Of a stretch of DNA of 64,000 nucleotides, positions 33,756-45,900 are shown piece after piece. The stretch comes from Pycnopodia helianthoides (lineage: Eukaryota; Echinodermata; Asteroidea; Forcipulatida; Asteriidae): positions 10,873,139 to 10,937,138 of the forward strand of contig CM063249.1 in the NCBI GenBank assembly GCA_032158295.1, given 5' to 3'. A model generated the notes under the pieces. It did no database searches. It was not told the origin of the DNA and saw only the letters and a program-made list of their open reading frames with translations. Within the stretch, counting starts at the first letter, position 1; each line of letters opens with the position of its first letter. The position numbers and the translations under genes were made by a program.

Positions 33756-33942
33756 AACTTAAGACGGTCGGTTTCGTTCGAAGACACGTGCAGCCGTCGT
33801 ATGGAGAGGTCAGCGTGTCAACTTTTATCACACGTTTACGTACTAAAAAGAGCAAATATCTGGTCATCAGGCTGAGCTGAGCTGCGTGTGGTCACGCAAT
33901 GACGGATTTAGTCATGTGTGAGTGTGTGCATGTCATGCACCA

Positions 33943-34697
33943 TAGAGAAAGTACGGCGCTCCATGAGTGCCATCCAACTTATCGAGATAACCAGATAATA
34001 AATTGCATCAAGTCGACTTTTCTGTGGTATAAGTAGACTTAGCGACATAAAATATCGTATCAAGTCGACTTATAATAATCAAAAAGACGACTTACCGAGA
34101 TAAATTATCTCGCCAAGACGACTTACAAAACACAATAATTCGACTTATCTAGAAAAAGCACCTCGCCAAGACGACTTAAGACAATCAATTTGTCTAAGTT
34201 GTCTTCGTGAGATAATTTATCTGGGTCAGTCGACTTCTCGATTGTGTAAGCTGTCTTCGCGAGATAACTTATCTAGGTAAGTCGACTTCTTGATTGTCGT
34301 AAGTCGCCTTGGCGAGATAATTTATGCCGCTAAGTCTACTTATACCACAGAAAAGTCGACTTGATGCAATAAATTATCTGGGCCCAATTTCATGGCTCTG
34401 CTTACCGTAAGCAAAGAATCGGCGCTTGCGGAAGCAGGAAATTCCGCGCTTACGTCAAGCGTATTTCACGGGTTAGCGGGGATTTTCGGCTTGTGCGCGT
34501 GCGTACTCCACGTTACTAGGCATTCTACGCTTACACAGCTAGCGCAGAAATTCGGCGCTTGAACAGTAAGCGGAGAATGGTCACCGCAAGCGCAGAATTC
34601 GGCGGTAAGCAGAGCCATGAAATTGGGCCCAGGTTATCTTGATAAGTTGGATGGCACTCATGGAGCGCCGTAAGAAAGGACCCACCCATTCTCTATG
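33943..34697. mobile_element. Long-TIR non-autonomous transposon with 9-bp target duplication
   Basis: Flanked by direct catgcacca at 33934-33942 and 34698-34706. Ends tagagaaagtacggcgctcc and ggagcgccgtaagaaaggac...ttctctatg are inverted, as are long internal arms (ccaacttatcgagataacc, aagtcgacttttctgtgg). The equivalent point in unit 1 (about 25715-25735) lacks the insert. A 9-bp duplication with long inverted ends resembles Mutator-like elements. No transposase. Hosts a second element at 34381-34631. Confidence 0.8.
34381..34631. mobile_element. Nested foldback MITE with gggcccaatttcatgg ends
   Basis: Starts gggcccaatttcatggctct and ends agagccatgaaattgggccc. The interior repeats ggcgctt and gcgcaga motifs in both orientations. 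It interrupts the right arm of the 33943-34697 element between ttatct and ggttatc, which are contiguous in the left arm. Confidence 0.8.
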
Positions 34698-34744
34698 CAT
34701 GCACCAACCACACTACAGTCGTTTCTGTAAAATTACTTCCCATT

Positions 34745-35125
34745 GAAGGACTGGTTTTCCTGTGAAATAACGAATGGTTTTCCCATGGAGGAAGGAATGC
34801 GTTTCACCATGGTTTTCAGAGAGGGAGGAATGGTTTCCACATGCATGGAGGAAAGAATAGTTTTACCATAAAAATGAGGGAATGGTTTTCACATGGAAAA
34901 AGGATGATTTTCTCATGGATGATTGAAGGAATGGTTTTCCCATAGAGGAAGGAACGCAGGGTTTTCCCATTGAAGAAGGAATGGTTTTCCCAATCATGGA
35001 GGAAGGAAAGGTTTTCCCATTCAAGAAGGAATGGTTTTCTCATGGATGAAGAAATTGTTTTTCCATGGAGGAATGAATGGTTTTCCCACGGAGGAACTTA
35101 GGAAGGAATTACGGTTTTCACGTGG
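34745..35125. repeat. Degenerate ggttttcccatgg tandem repeat (expanded allele)
   Basis: About fifteen units of gaatggttttcccatggagg type with variable spacing. Homologous to the shorter array at 25753-25955. Confidence 0.78.
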
Positions 35126-35276
35126 AAGAGCTATGGAATGTAGTAAAGGGAAACCATTTTTCCCCGACTTTTTTAACTTGTTTAATTCGTCAACAATTTA
35201 TGCGTGAATTTTGCCTCGGATTAATACCTCACGATAGGTTTCCGTCACGTTGTGTCACACTGCGGTGTGGGCTCTT

Positions 35277-35622
35277 TAGCCCTTTTCACACTGCATCTCT
35301 TATCCCTGTGGAATACAGCCCCGGGGAGGCCCGGTGTTTTTTGTTTGTTTTTTGTTCACCCTACGGTTACCCCGGCGCACTTTCACACTAACCCCGCCTG
35401 GGTCCCTATTCCACAGTGTTTCTGTTGCATGTTTCAAGAATACCCCTGGGTTTTAACGCTTACCCCTACTCCGGAGCAGGGGTGGCTATTCCCCGGGGTA
35501 TGCCCATTGCCGGGGCAGACGGGGGGATACAGGGGGGTAAAGCGATCATAGTGTGAAAAGGCCGACCGTTGTTCCACGGGGTTGCCCACGGGAAATAGGG
35601 TATAGTATGAAAAGGGCTACAA
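35277..35622. mobile_element. MITE-like element with tagcccttttcacact ends
   Basis: Ends tagcccttttcacact and agtatgaaaagggcta are inverted repeats. The interior is GC-rich (ccccgggg blocks in both orientations: cagccccggggagg, ttccccggggtatg). Non-coding. Confidence 0.65.
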
Positions 35623-36426
35623 TCAGAACCCTCCCTCTCGCCAAAGGGCTTTGACCCCACTTGCCCCCTCCCCTCCCAAATGAAAACGTTTGGTTTTACG
35701 CCACTAGCTAACTTAATCAGCGCCGAAGAAACAAGGGTACTACATGTATCGATCAAAAGTTAAAGTCCGTGCAAGTAGAACGTGAGTCATGTAGACATGG
35801 CACGAACATTTTAAGTAGAATCAGACTCGGCGTCTGCAGTTTGTCTAGAACACGAGAGGGCGTTGTTATTGAACTGAATTTTTTGGTTATAGTAGTAATA
35901 AACCAAACCAAACAAGCAAATAATTTCCAGTGTCACTGGAAGTGTACAATAGGAAGATTAAGAATAAATCAGCCTAGCTCCCAAGGGTTAACGACCTCAA
36001 ATAAATTAACGAAGGGACAACTTAATTAAAATGATCATTGCATACAAAGGAAATACTCCTTATCAAAACAATAAATGTTTCTTTAAATGCTGTATTTTTG
36101 GCTTTTTATTTTTATCATTTTTTAAAAATAATTAATAATTACACATGAAGCACATTCTATTGGAAAATTAAGCCCCTTTTTATCAGTATTATCCATATGA
36201 TTTCACTACAAGCACGAGAGGGCATTTTGTTAAATTGAATTTAAAACAAAAACTAAAGAAGAGACCTCTTTCTGAACAGTTTTAATTGGCCAGAAGTGTC
36301 CCCCTAGATAAGATGGTGCACCCCCTTATGCCCTCTTAAAATGTTACCATGCTGCGATGAATTTATGAATGTAAACTAATTAAGAATCAGTTTCAGAATA
36401 ATGATTCAATATAAGGTTACATCACT

Positions 36427-36769
36427 TAAAGGAACATTACAGAATTGGTTTTTGCTAACAAAACAGTTGCTGGCAGTGTAAGCACTTTATGTAATCCACC
36501 ATATACATAAACTGACAAACCTGTAGAAGTTTGAGATCGATCGTCTATCTAGGTCACGAGAAAATAGTGAAAAACCGATTACACATTTGCATGAAATCAT
36601 ATAGATTCAACAAATGATTTCTCATCAAATATGGCATTTCAGACAGAAATGTTTCAAGGGATGTTTTCTACTATCATCATCATTAGACCGTGTAAGATTT
36701 ATGTAAATCTGTGATCAAAAAGTATATTTTACAAGTTTTGTTCTTACCAATTCTGTAATGTTCCTTTAA
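36427..36769 (-). mobile_element. MITE family 2, reverse orientation
   Basis: Same aaaggaacattacagaattgg / ccaattctgtaatgttccttt ends as 18917-19283. It starts only 40 bp beyond the ETFBKMT stop codon, so it probably lies in that gene's 3' untranslated region. Confidence 0.78.
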
Positions 36770-36808
36770 GAATCAGTTTATGAATAATAATTCAATATAA
36801 GATTTACA

Positions 36809-37158
36809 TCACTTAATACTGGATTTACATAATTTCCAAACAAAGCCCTGGGTCATTCCATTGTTCTCCATCTTGCAGCTCTCTGATAAATCCACTTTAT
36901 ACACATTTGTAAGGAGCCCAGTGATTGGATGCTCCTGCAGGTATAACCTGCCAGGATCACCAATCAGAACTTCTGTACCATGGCCTGCCAGATATTTCAA
37001 CCAATCGACAACAGTGCTGGTGAACTCTCGGTCGTAGAACATGTCTCCGAGGAACACGACATCCCATTGGTTGTCTAAGCTGCCAATCAGGTTACTGGTT
37101 GTTGTTGCTATGGTGACATTGTTCAGAGAAGCATTTAGTTGGATAGCTTGTTCTGCAA
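36809..37158 (-). CDS. ETFBKMT: ETFBKMT exon 3
   Basis: 350 bp from acceptor gtttccag to stop TGA (36809-36811). It encodes the second half of the Rossmann-like fold, including DNQWDVVFLGDMFYD and GTEVLIGDPGR. Confidence 0.9.
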
Positions 37159-39206
37159 CTGGAAACCAATTAATAAATCAAATCTGATGAGAACTTTAAA
37201 CTATAAGTAAAACAAGAAAAGTTGTGGGCTCGGACAACATTTCTTTTGTTTTAGCCATAATGACCTTGACCTAGGGTGTTCAAGAACAATAAACGTCTGG
37301 GGGATTCCGTGACCAATCCACACACCAAGTTTGGAGTTGACATGCCAAGTCCTTCTCGAGGTATCTTTCAGACAACATTCCTTTTCTTTTAGCAATAATG
37401 ACCTTGACATTTGACCTATAGAGTCCAAAAACAATAGGCTTCTGAGGGATCCCTTGGACCAATCCGCACACAGCTCTGTATTCGACTGCCATTTTTCACA
37501 CACAAAAATCTAATTTAGAAAAAAAGAGACACTACTTTTGTCTTAATGAATGAATTTTTTATTTGTCCAATTGTGGGTTTGATTCCCCGGTCATAATTGC
37601 TTTGTGGAAGTTGGGATGGTAGTGCATTCTGCTCTACCAGCCAGGCTCCTTGTGGAGGATACCCATGCCTACATCCTTACAGACTGTTAAAGGGGTAACC
37701 CTGTTTCAGCCCCAGAAGTAGGTGGCACAATGCGCCTGGTGACAGTTGATTTGGGTCGACAGCCCAAACCAGTTAAGTGTAGCCCTCACCTTGAAGTGGT
37801 CGTCTAGCCTTGTGAGTTAGGCAATATATATATACTTTTAATTTATGAAAAACCTCACCAAAGTCTCACTTGTGAAAACTATTTACAGTTAGAGCCCGTA
37901 ACCACAACTGCTTTCTTTTTTACCACATTTTTCCCCCCATTTGGTCACTCTGCCCAAAAGCATCATGTACCTACTGCACTTTTTACCTGGATCAATGTCA
38001 TTAGCCAGGACTGATCTGGCACCACACATGGCTGCAGCGATGGCACTGGCACCACACCCACTACCAACATCCAAGATATGTTTGCCTCGAACAACGGCTG
38101 GCTGGTCAAGAAGATACCTGCGTACATTAAGAAGGAACAAAACAAATTCACGTTCAGTTGATGGAAAGTGTTGTAGCAACACCTGCAACTTTTCCACTCT
38201 ATCGTTATGACCCAAAAATAGTACCATTATTCATACAGATCAGAGAGTGACTTTTTAGTCATAATGAGTGAAAACGTGGCAGTTGGGACCAGGATCAGGA
38301 ACTTTGGTCTTGGAAAAATATCATGATCCCAATCCCCACATTTCCACTCAATATGACCAAAAATAATTGTCCAATAACCCAAACAAGGTGATGTTTTTGG
38401 TCATTACAAGTGAACAAGTGGCAGTCTGAATGTATGATACACCTCCAGTTGACTTATAACAAAAGAAACTATTTTTCCACTCTATGCCAAATGAACTGCC
38501 AGAGGGCCAGTGCATGGATACCTTAGTTTCATTCACCATAACTCAATATCTGAGCTCACAGCACAGAGTTGACATATTGTAAGACAGGCTTTAATACAAA
38601 CATGTACAGGCTTTCATTTAATATGGTCACAACATCATAACAATGGTTGATGCACCTTGTCAGGGTCTGCCCTCCTGGCCAGTAGAAAGCCCAGAAGGGA
38701 TCAGATATCCCGCTCTCCATTAAGACAGCGGAACTTTCTTCGATAGAGGCATCCCAAAGACTACAAGATGGCGACATCAGATGCAGTGCAATCTCGGGGG
38801 TCAGATGATCTCTACTGATCTCGCTGTTGGTGAGGATAAACTGCTCAGCTGAGCTTGTCGAAATCCCGCATCTCATCATCATGTTCAAGTTACTCAAGTC
38901 TGCCCTGCATCTTTGATGAGGAATATGCGCAAAATGCTTTCTGTTTCGTTTGTGATTGTGTGAATATCCCGCGTTGTACACTGGATCACGGCTTTTCATT
39001 CCAAACTTTATAGATGTTAAAGCTAGGCTCAATGAAATCTGGTTGGCATAATAAACGTTCTCGGCTCTGTTGTTTCGGGATGCCTTCTGTAAGTTCTCCT
39101 TCCCGATCCTGCAGTGACATATTTCACCGTGACTGTCTGCTTTCCCGCGCAAGTATCGCAACAGTTTGCCCATCAGTGAAGTGTACCGATGGTTTTGATG
39201 TGTCAT
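36809..39206 (-). CDS. ETFBKMT: Electron transfer flavoprotein beta subunit lysine methyltransferase
   Basis: Three exons on the minus strand (38656-39206, 37987-38117, 36809-37158), phases 2 and 1, about 343 aa. ETFBKMT (METTL20) transfers methyl groups from S-adenosylmethionine to lysines of the ETF beta subunit in mitochondria. Diagnostic parts: LTPEIALHLMSPSC, DPFWAFYWPGGQTLTRYLLD, the SAM-binding LDVGSGCGASAIAA, the acidic loop LANDIDP, VVFLGDMFYDRE, and VLIGDPGR. The C-terminus ends VWKLCKSSIK. The N-terminal segment is about 80 residues longer than in human, rich in Arg, Lys and His and poor in acidic residues, consistent with a mitochondrial presequence, although its start is uncertain. 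Divergent from the SWAP70-like gene. Confidence 0.92.
37590..37835 (+). mobile_element. SINE-like repeat, family A, in ETFBKMT intron 2
   Basis: Matches 13745-13996 (tctgctctaccagccagg, gtaaccctgtttcagcccc, ttgggtcgacagcccaa). It ends in a TA-rich tract. The same intron holds a diverged direct duplication (about 37225-37330 and 37375-37470, ataatgaccttgac phrase). Confidence 0.7.
37987..38117 (-). CDS. ETFBKMT: ETFBKMT exon 2 (SAM-binding motif)
   Basis: 131 bp, acceptor tacgcag, donor GTAAAA. It encodes YLLDQPAVVRGKHILDVGSG then CGASAIAAAMCGARSVLAND. Confidence 0.9.
38656..39206 (-). CDS. ETFBKMT: ETFBKMT exon 1 with start codon
   Basis: 551 bp from ATG (39204-39206) to donor GTGCAT. The first ATG gives MTHQNHRYTSLMGKLLRYLR; a second in-frame ATG at residue 12 is also possible. 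The conserved domain begins near LTPEIALHLMSPSC. Confidence 0.85.
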
Positions 39207-39897
39207 GATTTCACCCACTTTTCATGCTTCGTTGAAAAGATTGTTTACATGAGCTACAAAATGCCAAACATGAAATAAACTAAGCAAGGTTTTCCACGCA
39301 TGGTGTCAGTCGGCCTGTGTCAGGTGTCCGATGTTTATATAGCGCGCTTTAACCGGTCGCTTTAACCTGGCGGTCATAAACCCGGAAGTCAATTCGCAGT
39401 CTGGTGCCCTTCCTTGTCACAACGTGCATACCCTTGCTTAAAAAAGACTGTAGACTCTAAGGTTTGTTTCATTAATTTTTAGGGGTTGGCAAAAACTTTT
39501 AGGTTAAGTAAAACAAATCATAAACACACATTTACATAAAACAGCCTCATCAATGTACTTTTTTATTGGATTTGATGTCACGTTATGTTAATAGGACTGT
39601 GTTATATTGTCTTTAGCTGGAAATTTTAGGAGGTCCAAGTTATTAAGTTGTTAACAACAATTTGTCATCCCTATAAACTTTGTCGGATGGTCAAAGTTAA
39701 ATAAGCACTACTTTTTAATCTGTTGATGCCAGTTTCTACTTGCGTGTGGAAGAAGTGGAATGCGGAAATTTGACCTAGTTTTTACTCTCACAAACTTTTC
39801 TAATTGCAAACTGTACGAACAAAAAAGTGAATGCCTTTCTTTTTACAACACTAACAGGTAACCTCACATTAGTCTGTGTGCGAAGACAGTGGAATTA
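39207..39897. promoter_or_regulatory. Putative bidirectional promoter, ETFBKMT / SWAP70-like
   Basis: Only 691 bp separate the two divergent start codons. A TATA-like tatataaac on the minus strand (39333-39341) lies about 130 bp upstream of the ETFBKMT ATG, next to gcgcgc. No equally clear core element is seen for the plus-strand gene. Transcription starts are unknown. Confidence 0.45.
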
Positions 39898-39993
39898 ATG
39901 ATGGAAAAAACGGAATATTTTAAGAGGTGGTTGTGGCACGCTTTTCACGGCATCGACAGAAACACTGGCTCCATTGACCCCACTGAACTCAAG
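39898..39993 (+). CDS. SWAP70-like exon 1 with start codon
   Basis: 96 bp, two adjacent ATGs (39898 and 39901), then EKTEYFKRWLWHAFHGIDRN and TGSIDPTELK, donor GTAAGC, phase 0. Aligns with the first EF-hand-like segment of SWAP70. The start is the first ATG in frame. Confidence 0.88.
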
Positions 39994-42900
39994 GTAAGCA
40001 ATTCAATTTTTGCAATCTTTTTGACGAAGGTTCAACTTCAACATGTTCAAGATGATACGAATCTGAATTATATGTTTGGTATTGTTTTGTTTTGCAAAAT
40101 TCATTGAAAAAGATGCTGAATACAAACGGCAAACGCCATTTTTTTGAGTCCTTGTGATCTAGTGATTGTCGAATATTATATATAATATAATTTGTTTTAA
40201 TTACTAAATTATGTCCTCATACTCGTAGACATAGTTTATGTTGTTTTTTAGTGAGGAGATGAGATGACACTTGGATACAGCAGTTTTTTTCAATACCTCA
40301 AAGCGTTAATTTCTGGTACAGTACAAAGTAAAGAATGAAGCTTCACTTTTTAAAGTGTTACTAGAGCGATTTTTGAGAAAGCAGAAACGATTGTAAAACT
40401 TGCAGATATGATATTAGACTACTGTTTAATGAGTTAGTTAAATTATTTGGGTTCGCAGTTTGTCTGTAATATTGCATCAAAAAAAAGGGTCATTATTGGG
40501 GATTTGGCAAAACTTGAAAGCATTTTGCCGTTGAGGGCGTTTGATTGGTTAGAAAGACCATGACGTCACAAGGTGGGCAAGGTTGTTGATGGTGTTGCGC
40601 AATCACTGACTTCGTGCATGAAAACATGCATGGAAGGCTTGCAGAAGCACAGACATCATGCATGTGAAGTGTAAATAAGACTTTAAAATGCCGAAAACGT
40701 GTGCTTTTTTAGGCTACACAAGGAACAGCGATAAGAACCCTAACCACAGCTTCCGAAATTGTCCGGCTCATTCAGCTATTTAGGAAGAATGGGTACTTTT
40801 TGTAAGCTGAAACGTGATCCAACTTCAGCGTTTCGAAGTCGATCGTGTGTAGTCGTACTGACTCACTACTATGTAAGGTGACCTATGACACCCTGGATAG
40901 GCCTACTTCGTCCACACGTCCACACTTCTCACGGATAGTCCAAAGGGGTGCAGTTCAACGTTGAAGGCCACAAAAAATTGCCACAACGTCGTCAGGGAAA
41001 AAAGCCGAAAGACAGACAGCGAAAGGGCCAATCGGACGAACGAAAACGAGGAGCTAAATCCCACGGGTAAGTGTTTGGTAGGAAACAGTGGGAAACGGGG
41101 GACTGTGCGAGTCGCCAACAATCCGTGTCCGGATACCGGGCAAAACCATTGGGCTGTTTGAAGTGTCAATGATGTTCGCCGTCATGTCAATAAACAATGA
41201 CAATGCTATAAATCCCTCTGTAAAATAGAAGTGGCGAGCTTCCCTATACCCTCATTGATCCTTTCTTTGCCTACACTCAAGACATCAACGGAAAATATTT
41301 TTTTAATTAAAGTAAGGGGTGGGTGTTCAATCCACTCGAAACCTTTTCATCATGATGACAAATGATATTTGATTTGTGCTCAAAAGAAATTATCATGTGG
41401 TAATCATAATGACTGAAATAATGGTGAGTGGATAGTGGTGAGTGGATTCCCCTTTCAAAAATAAATACCAACTGCCCCCCCCCCCTTCAAAAAAAAAATA
41501 AAATAAATTTAGAAGAATAAAATGCAAATTGATTTTTGGGGTAAATTTATAATTTGTTTTCAATGGAATATTGTGCTTCTTTTAGATGCTAATGGAAATC
41601 TTCAAGACTGGAGAAACAACTGATCCATCAAAAGGCGGACTATCAATGACTGGACCTTCACGTGGCGATGAACCCGCATTAACTGCACCAACGGATAGCT
41701 TATTGGAAAACATGAAACGGTTAATCTTTTTAGTCTATCAAAATTTAGGATTCAAAAAAAAATTCTCATCTTATGGGATTTAAAAATTGGTTTTGTACAA
41801 GGCTGAAAATGACAAGCTAAAGGAATATGCAAATTTTGAAACAGAGATTCTGTGGCACAATAAAAAATTGTATCTACTCTTTTATTAATCTTTCATTTGT
41901 TGATGTTCTAACAAATAGATGAAAATAAAACGTTGATCTAAACACTTATCTACACGTGTAAAAAATGTACAAATACAAAATCCCATATTTATTAAATGAG
42001 GAATAGTAACAATTTGACTTGACTTGCCCCGTGGGCTACTGCAAAATGAAAGTTAATTTCAACCTCTGGACATTTATTTGAATACGTTTTGTAGCCAGTA
42101 GGGGTGTAATGTTACGATATGATCACAAAGTGATTATCCGATATGATACGATATGATCAAAATACGACATGATCAAAATGTGTGTAAAACAAACACTACC
42201 GTCATAATAAAGTTATCACAATGCTTTATCACAGCATTCCTTTATCATGTTTGTTGTCAATGTATCAATATACCCCTAATAGCATGTGTACTGTAAAATT
42301 TCACTCTGACGAGTTACATTGTGTATAAAGGCATACAGAACATCTCTAATTCCAGAAAACTGGAGAAAACACTTTTTATATATGCAAAATTTTTGTTTGC
42401 TCTGCAATGCTTGTTTTGATTTCATCAGAATTGCATGTCCATGTCTAAGGTGAAATTAAACAAACTATTTATAAAGAAATGCATGTTCATGAACAAGTGC
42501 AGTCACATGGTAGATCAAGAAAAAATGTAATCCAGTTCAGGATAGCTGAAGACTTTGTACAATCTGGGTTTGGATGCATCTGTCGGATTGTATTCATTAC
42601 ACAGGATGAGAGTGGAGCCCGGTTGAATCTTCCCAAATATCCCCAACACCATCTTTTTTACTTGACGATAGGCCACGTACATGTTGATATTTCCTAGAGA
42701 TTAATGAGAAATAAATATATGGAACAAATCAGCACCAAGTGAGAAGATTAAGTATAATTATACCGTTTGTAGCCATTTATTTTGTGGTCAATCCATAAAA
42801 GGTAAATTGTATCTACTTGTTCATTACACAAACAATATAATTCAAAAATGGATGGATAGTTGTAGGTTCCCTCAAATCTGTGTAATGGATATTTTTCTGA

Positions 42901-45900
42901 TCAGATTCTATGTTCAATTTAATCTTATGCTGTGCAGGTTTACAATCATATGAGTGTTTAAACTACATGATGTAGATGGAATGACAAAAAAAAACAATGT
43001 TTTTTGTTCAAACTGGTAATAAAAGTTGAGAGTTTTAGCATACAATCACTTTTGTCTTGGAAACACTACTTACTGGTCAAATGTTCCCCATGCTGTAAAC
43101 CCCATCTCCCATATTGAGCCTGATACTGCAAAGATGCTGTCTGCAAAACTGCTGGATGCACAGCACGCTTCAAACCTAGGTCTATCCCAAGTTGTTGGAT
43201 GACGGACTGCCACAAGTACACCTGGATCAGGAGGGAGGGGATGGGGGAGGAAAAATATAATTTAATGTTATCTTCCTATGTGCTGTGTGCAATAGTATGG
43301 GGGTGGGGTGGTATTATTATAATTTTTTTATTGGGGGGGTCCTTTATTCTCCAAAGGTTTGTTTTGTGTGTTTTTTGAGTGTGTGTGTGTGTGTGGGGGG
43401 GGGGGGGGTATGACCCTGATAATTCAAATATCTCTGAATAATTCATCCATACATAAAATCCACCTAACTATTTCTCCCCCAGATTGTACACACCTTATAT
43501 ATCTAAAGTTAATGTTGACCTTACGATGGGGAAAGCGTGCATACAGAACTTGATGTTTGTACTATAACTTAACTAAGGTCAACGGTTATTGAAACTTTAT
43601 ATCAATCACTTTACAGAACATTACCATAAATTAAGCTGCCAAGAGATATTTGATATTTTCATTTCAGTTTCAAAATTTTCAACAGGTCAAAATTAAAACT
43701 ATTTGTTGCTCCATCTTGTTTATTTCACAATTTAAATTTCTTATTTATTAGGCAAAGGAATTACACAATCTTGCATGGAAATAAATGCACAACTAAAGGC
43801 TCGTATCTGTTCTGTTTACTACTTGGCCAAGCACTACACACTATCGATGTACATTGATGTACATGTACATCATGTAAATGTGTGTACTTACTGTACACCC
43901 ACACAAACATAGTCTGTGTGTAATGCTGGTATAGCGGTACTACTAACTGTAGTCAATCGGCGAACTTCACCACGGCAAATGTTTTGATGTCACACACGTT
44001 AGTTTAAGTTTCAATGGAATGAAGTCAAATCCTGACCAGGCTGTACATGTATTATGACCCCCTTATCGTTTATAAACAACTCACCAGTCTGTGTTTAAAA
44101 GACGATCGTTGTCCTGTTCGGCTTCGTCTTTGCCAGCTGCGTCTTTGCCAGCTGCCTTGGCCTGCCTACCGGGGCGCGCGAGTGGCTCCAGCCGGTAGGG
44201 GATTAGACTTGACTCAAGTCCCAATACCGTGCAAGGCCCTTCCTTGCATCATCGTCAGAAAACTATTTTTTGCGCTCTGCATTCCAAAACCTGTTCCGAG
44301 CTACATTTTGTCGGTGAGGGTGCACTGGTAGTATATGTCTGTACTGTGGCTATATGCTGGCGCGTTACAAGTGTGTTGGGGACCTCGCACGAGAAAGGGA
44401 CTTGAATCAAGTCTAGTAGGGGATCTGCACCGCGGATTTCTTCGTGGTCTCTGACGAAATGAAATCGCTAAAATTACTGGCAGAATCACTACCACAGTAT
44501 CGCTGCTACTGTCATAAATGACTACAATAATCTACTATAATCTTCCCAAGAACTGTCTCTTTCAACCGTGGTGGAATTTGTCTGAAAAATCGCCGAACAA
44601 GCTTGAGTGCGGGAAAGTACATGACGCTGTTTAGTGTGACAACACAAGACATACACCACTCTGTGACGTCATGCAGTTGTTCGCGAAAAATGTGTGCCAG
44701 AGACTCTACGTGGGGGGTCTTTTCGCGATTCGGAGTGGCGAGTGCAACAAAATCGGTCTGTAAAAGTCGTTATTTAGGCAAGACTAAAAAGGCCAAATCG
44801 TTGGCTTTTTTTTATGTGACATAATGAAGTATCATTCTACAGTTTTATTGGATAAGGGAACCGTAGCAAATATCACTCTAGTAACACTTTAAGTTGTTTT
44901 TCTTGTTTTTTAATTCAATACATTTTACGACCTATAGCCTAAAGAACTAACTAGGGAAAATGGGATGCTTGTTGGAACGTTTAATTTGTTTTTCATTGTT
45001 AAATGTATGGTGACTTGGTGTATGTTTTGGGGGTCGGAAGTCGCAAACAAGTTTGACCATTATTTTTTTCACTTGATGTGACATAAGGATTTAAATCTTT
45101 ACTTGCTCTGTAATTAGATTAAGACACTTTTTGTGGTCTTTCAGTTACACAAGTTTTAGACTAGAGCCTAGAGGAATATCAATTCCTACCTTCAGCTCTT
45201 TTGATTTATTTTTAATCTTTAATATTTTTTTTCTTCTTCTTGTAGCCCCTTACCTTTGCAGGGCAAACTTGCATCTAATTCTAAACAAAATAAAATAAAT
45301 AAAAATAAAGGGGGGGGGGGCTAATCTTAAAACTTGTAGAGCGTTATTTTTTTTTCCAAATTTATATGGAAGTAATTTTATGACTCAACATGTAGAAATT
45401 TCCCATATGACCAAAGTGTACTATCTTGCCTGCCAGAAATGCCTTAAAATGTATCAGTTCATTCTGTTTTGTAAAATCAAAGGTACGTGGTCCTTTGGGA
45501 AAGGAAATATAATTTTTTCAAACACAATGTGAAAGTGTGAGTTTTTTAATAGCATCCAATTAGTTTCAAAACTAAAGCTATTTATTTTTCTTTGTGGCTG
45601 GTGAAAATAGAGGTCTGTACCGTGTGCCGTCAATGGACGGGTAGTGAAAGTTTGATCAAATGGTTTGATTGAAAAAGAGAGTGAAATTGAAACCATATTG
45701 AATGTTGTGTCTCTTCAGACAGAATCACCACAAAGCACTTTACGTGTACTAAATGTAATGGGTATTGTTTTGGCTGGGCACTAGACTGAAATAGGAGCTG
45801 GGCTCGACTCGGCAGGGCAAGACTGAGGGCTTGTAGCTCAAAATGTTTAGTGGATCAGATTTTGTTTACAAGACCGGAATTGAAATGAGCAAAGTAATAT

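Larger units (their letters stand above)
28700..35125. repeat. Segmental duplication, unit 2 (with TLC copy 3)
   Basis: Counterpart of 20783-25960. It is longer because of a 755-bp transposon at 33943-34697 and an expanded ttttcccatgg array, and it carries a micro-inversion near 32923-33137. Confidence 0.85.
35126..36808. other. Intergenic region between TLC copy 3 and ETFBKMT
   Basis: No supportable gene. Contains elements 35277-35622 and 36427-36769 and AT-rich DNA near 36060-36180. The 3' end of ETFBKMT probably lies here, but no unambiguous poly(A) signal was identified. Confidence 0.5.

Noticed and set aside
41586..41783. Exon-like ORF in SWAP70 intron 1 with an acceptor-like cttcttttag before atgctaatgg
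   Set aside because: Exons 1 and 2 already join in phase 0 with continuous family alignment, the peptide (FKTGETTDPSKGGLSMTG) has no counterpart in SWAP70/DEF6, and no good donor follows.
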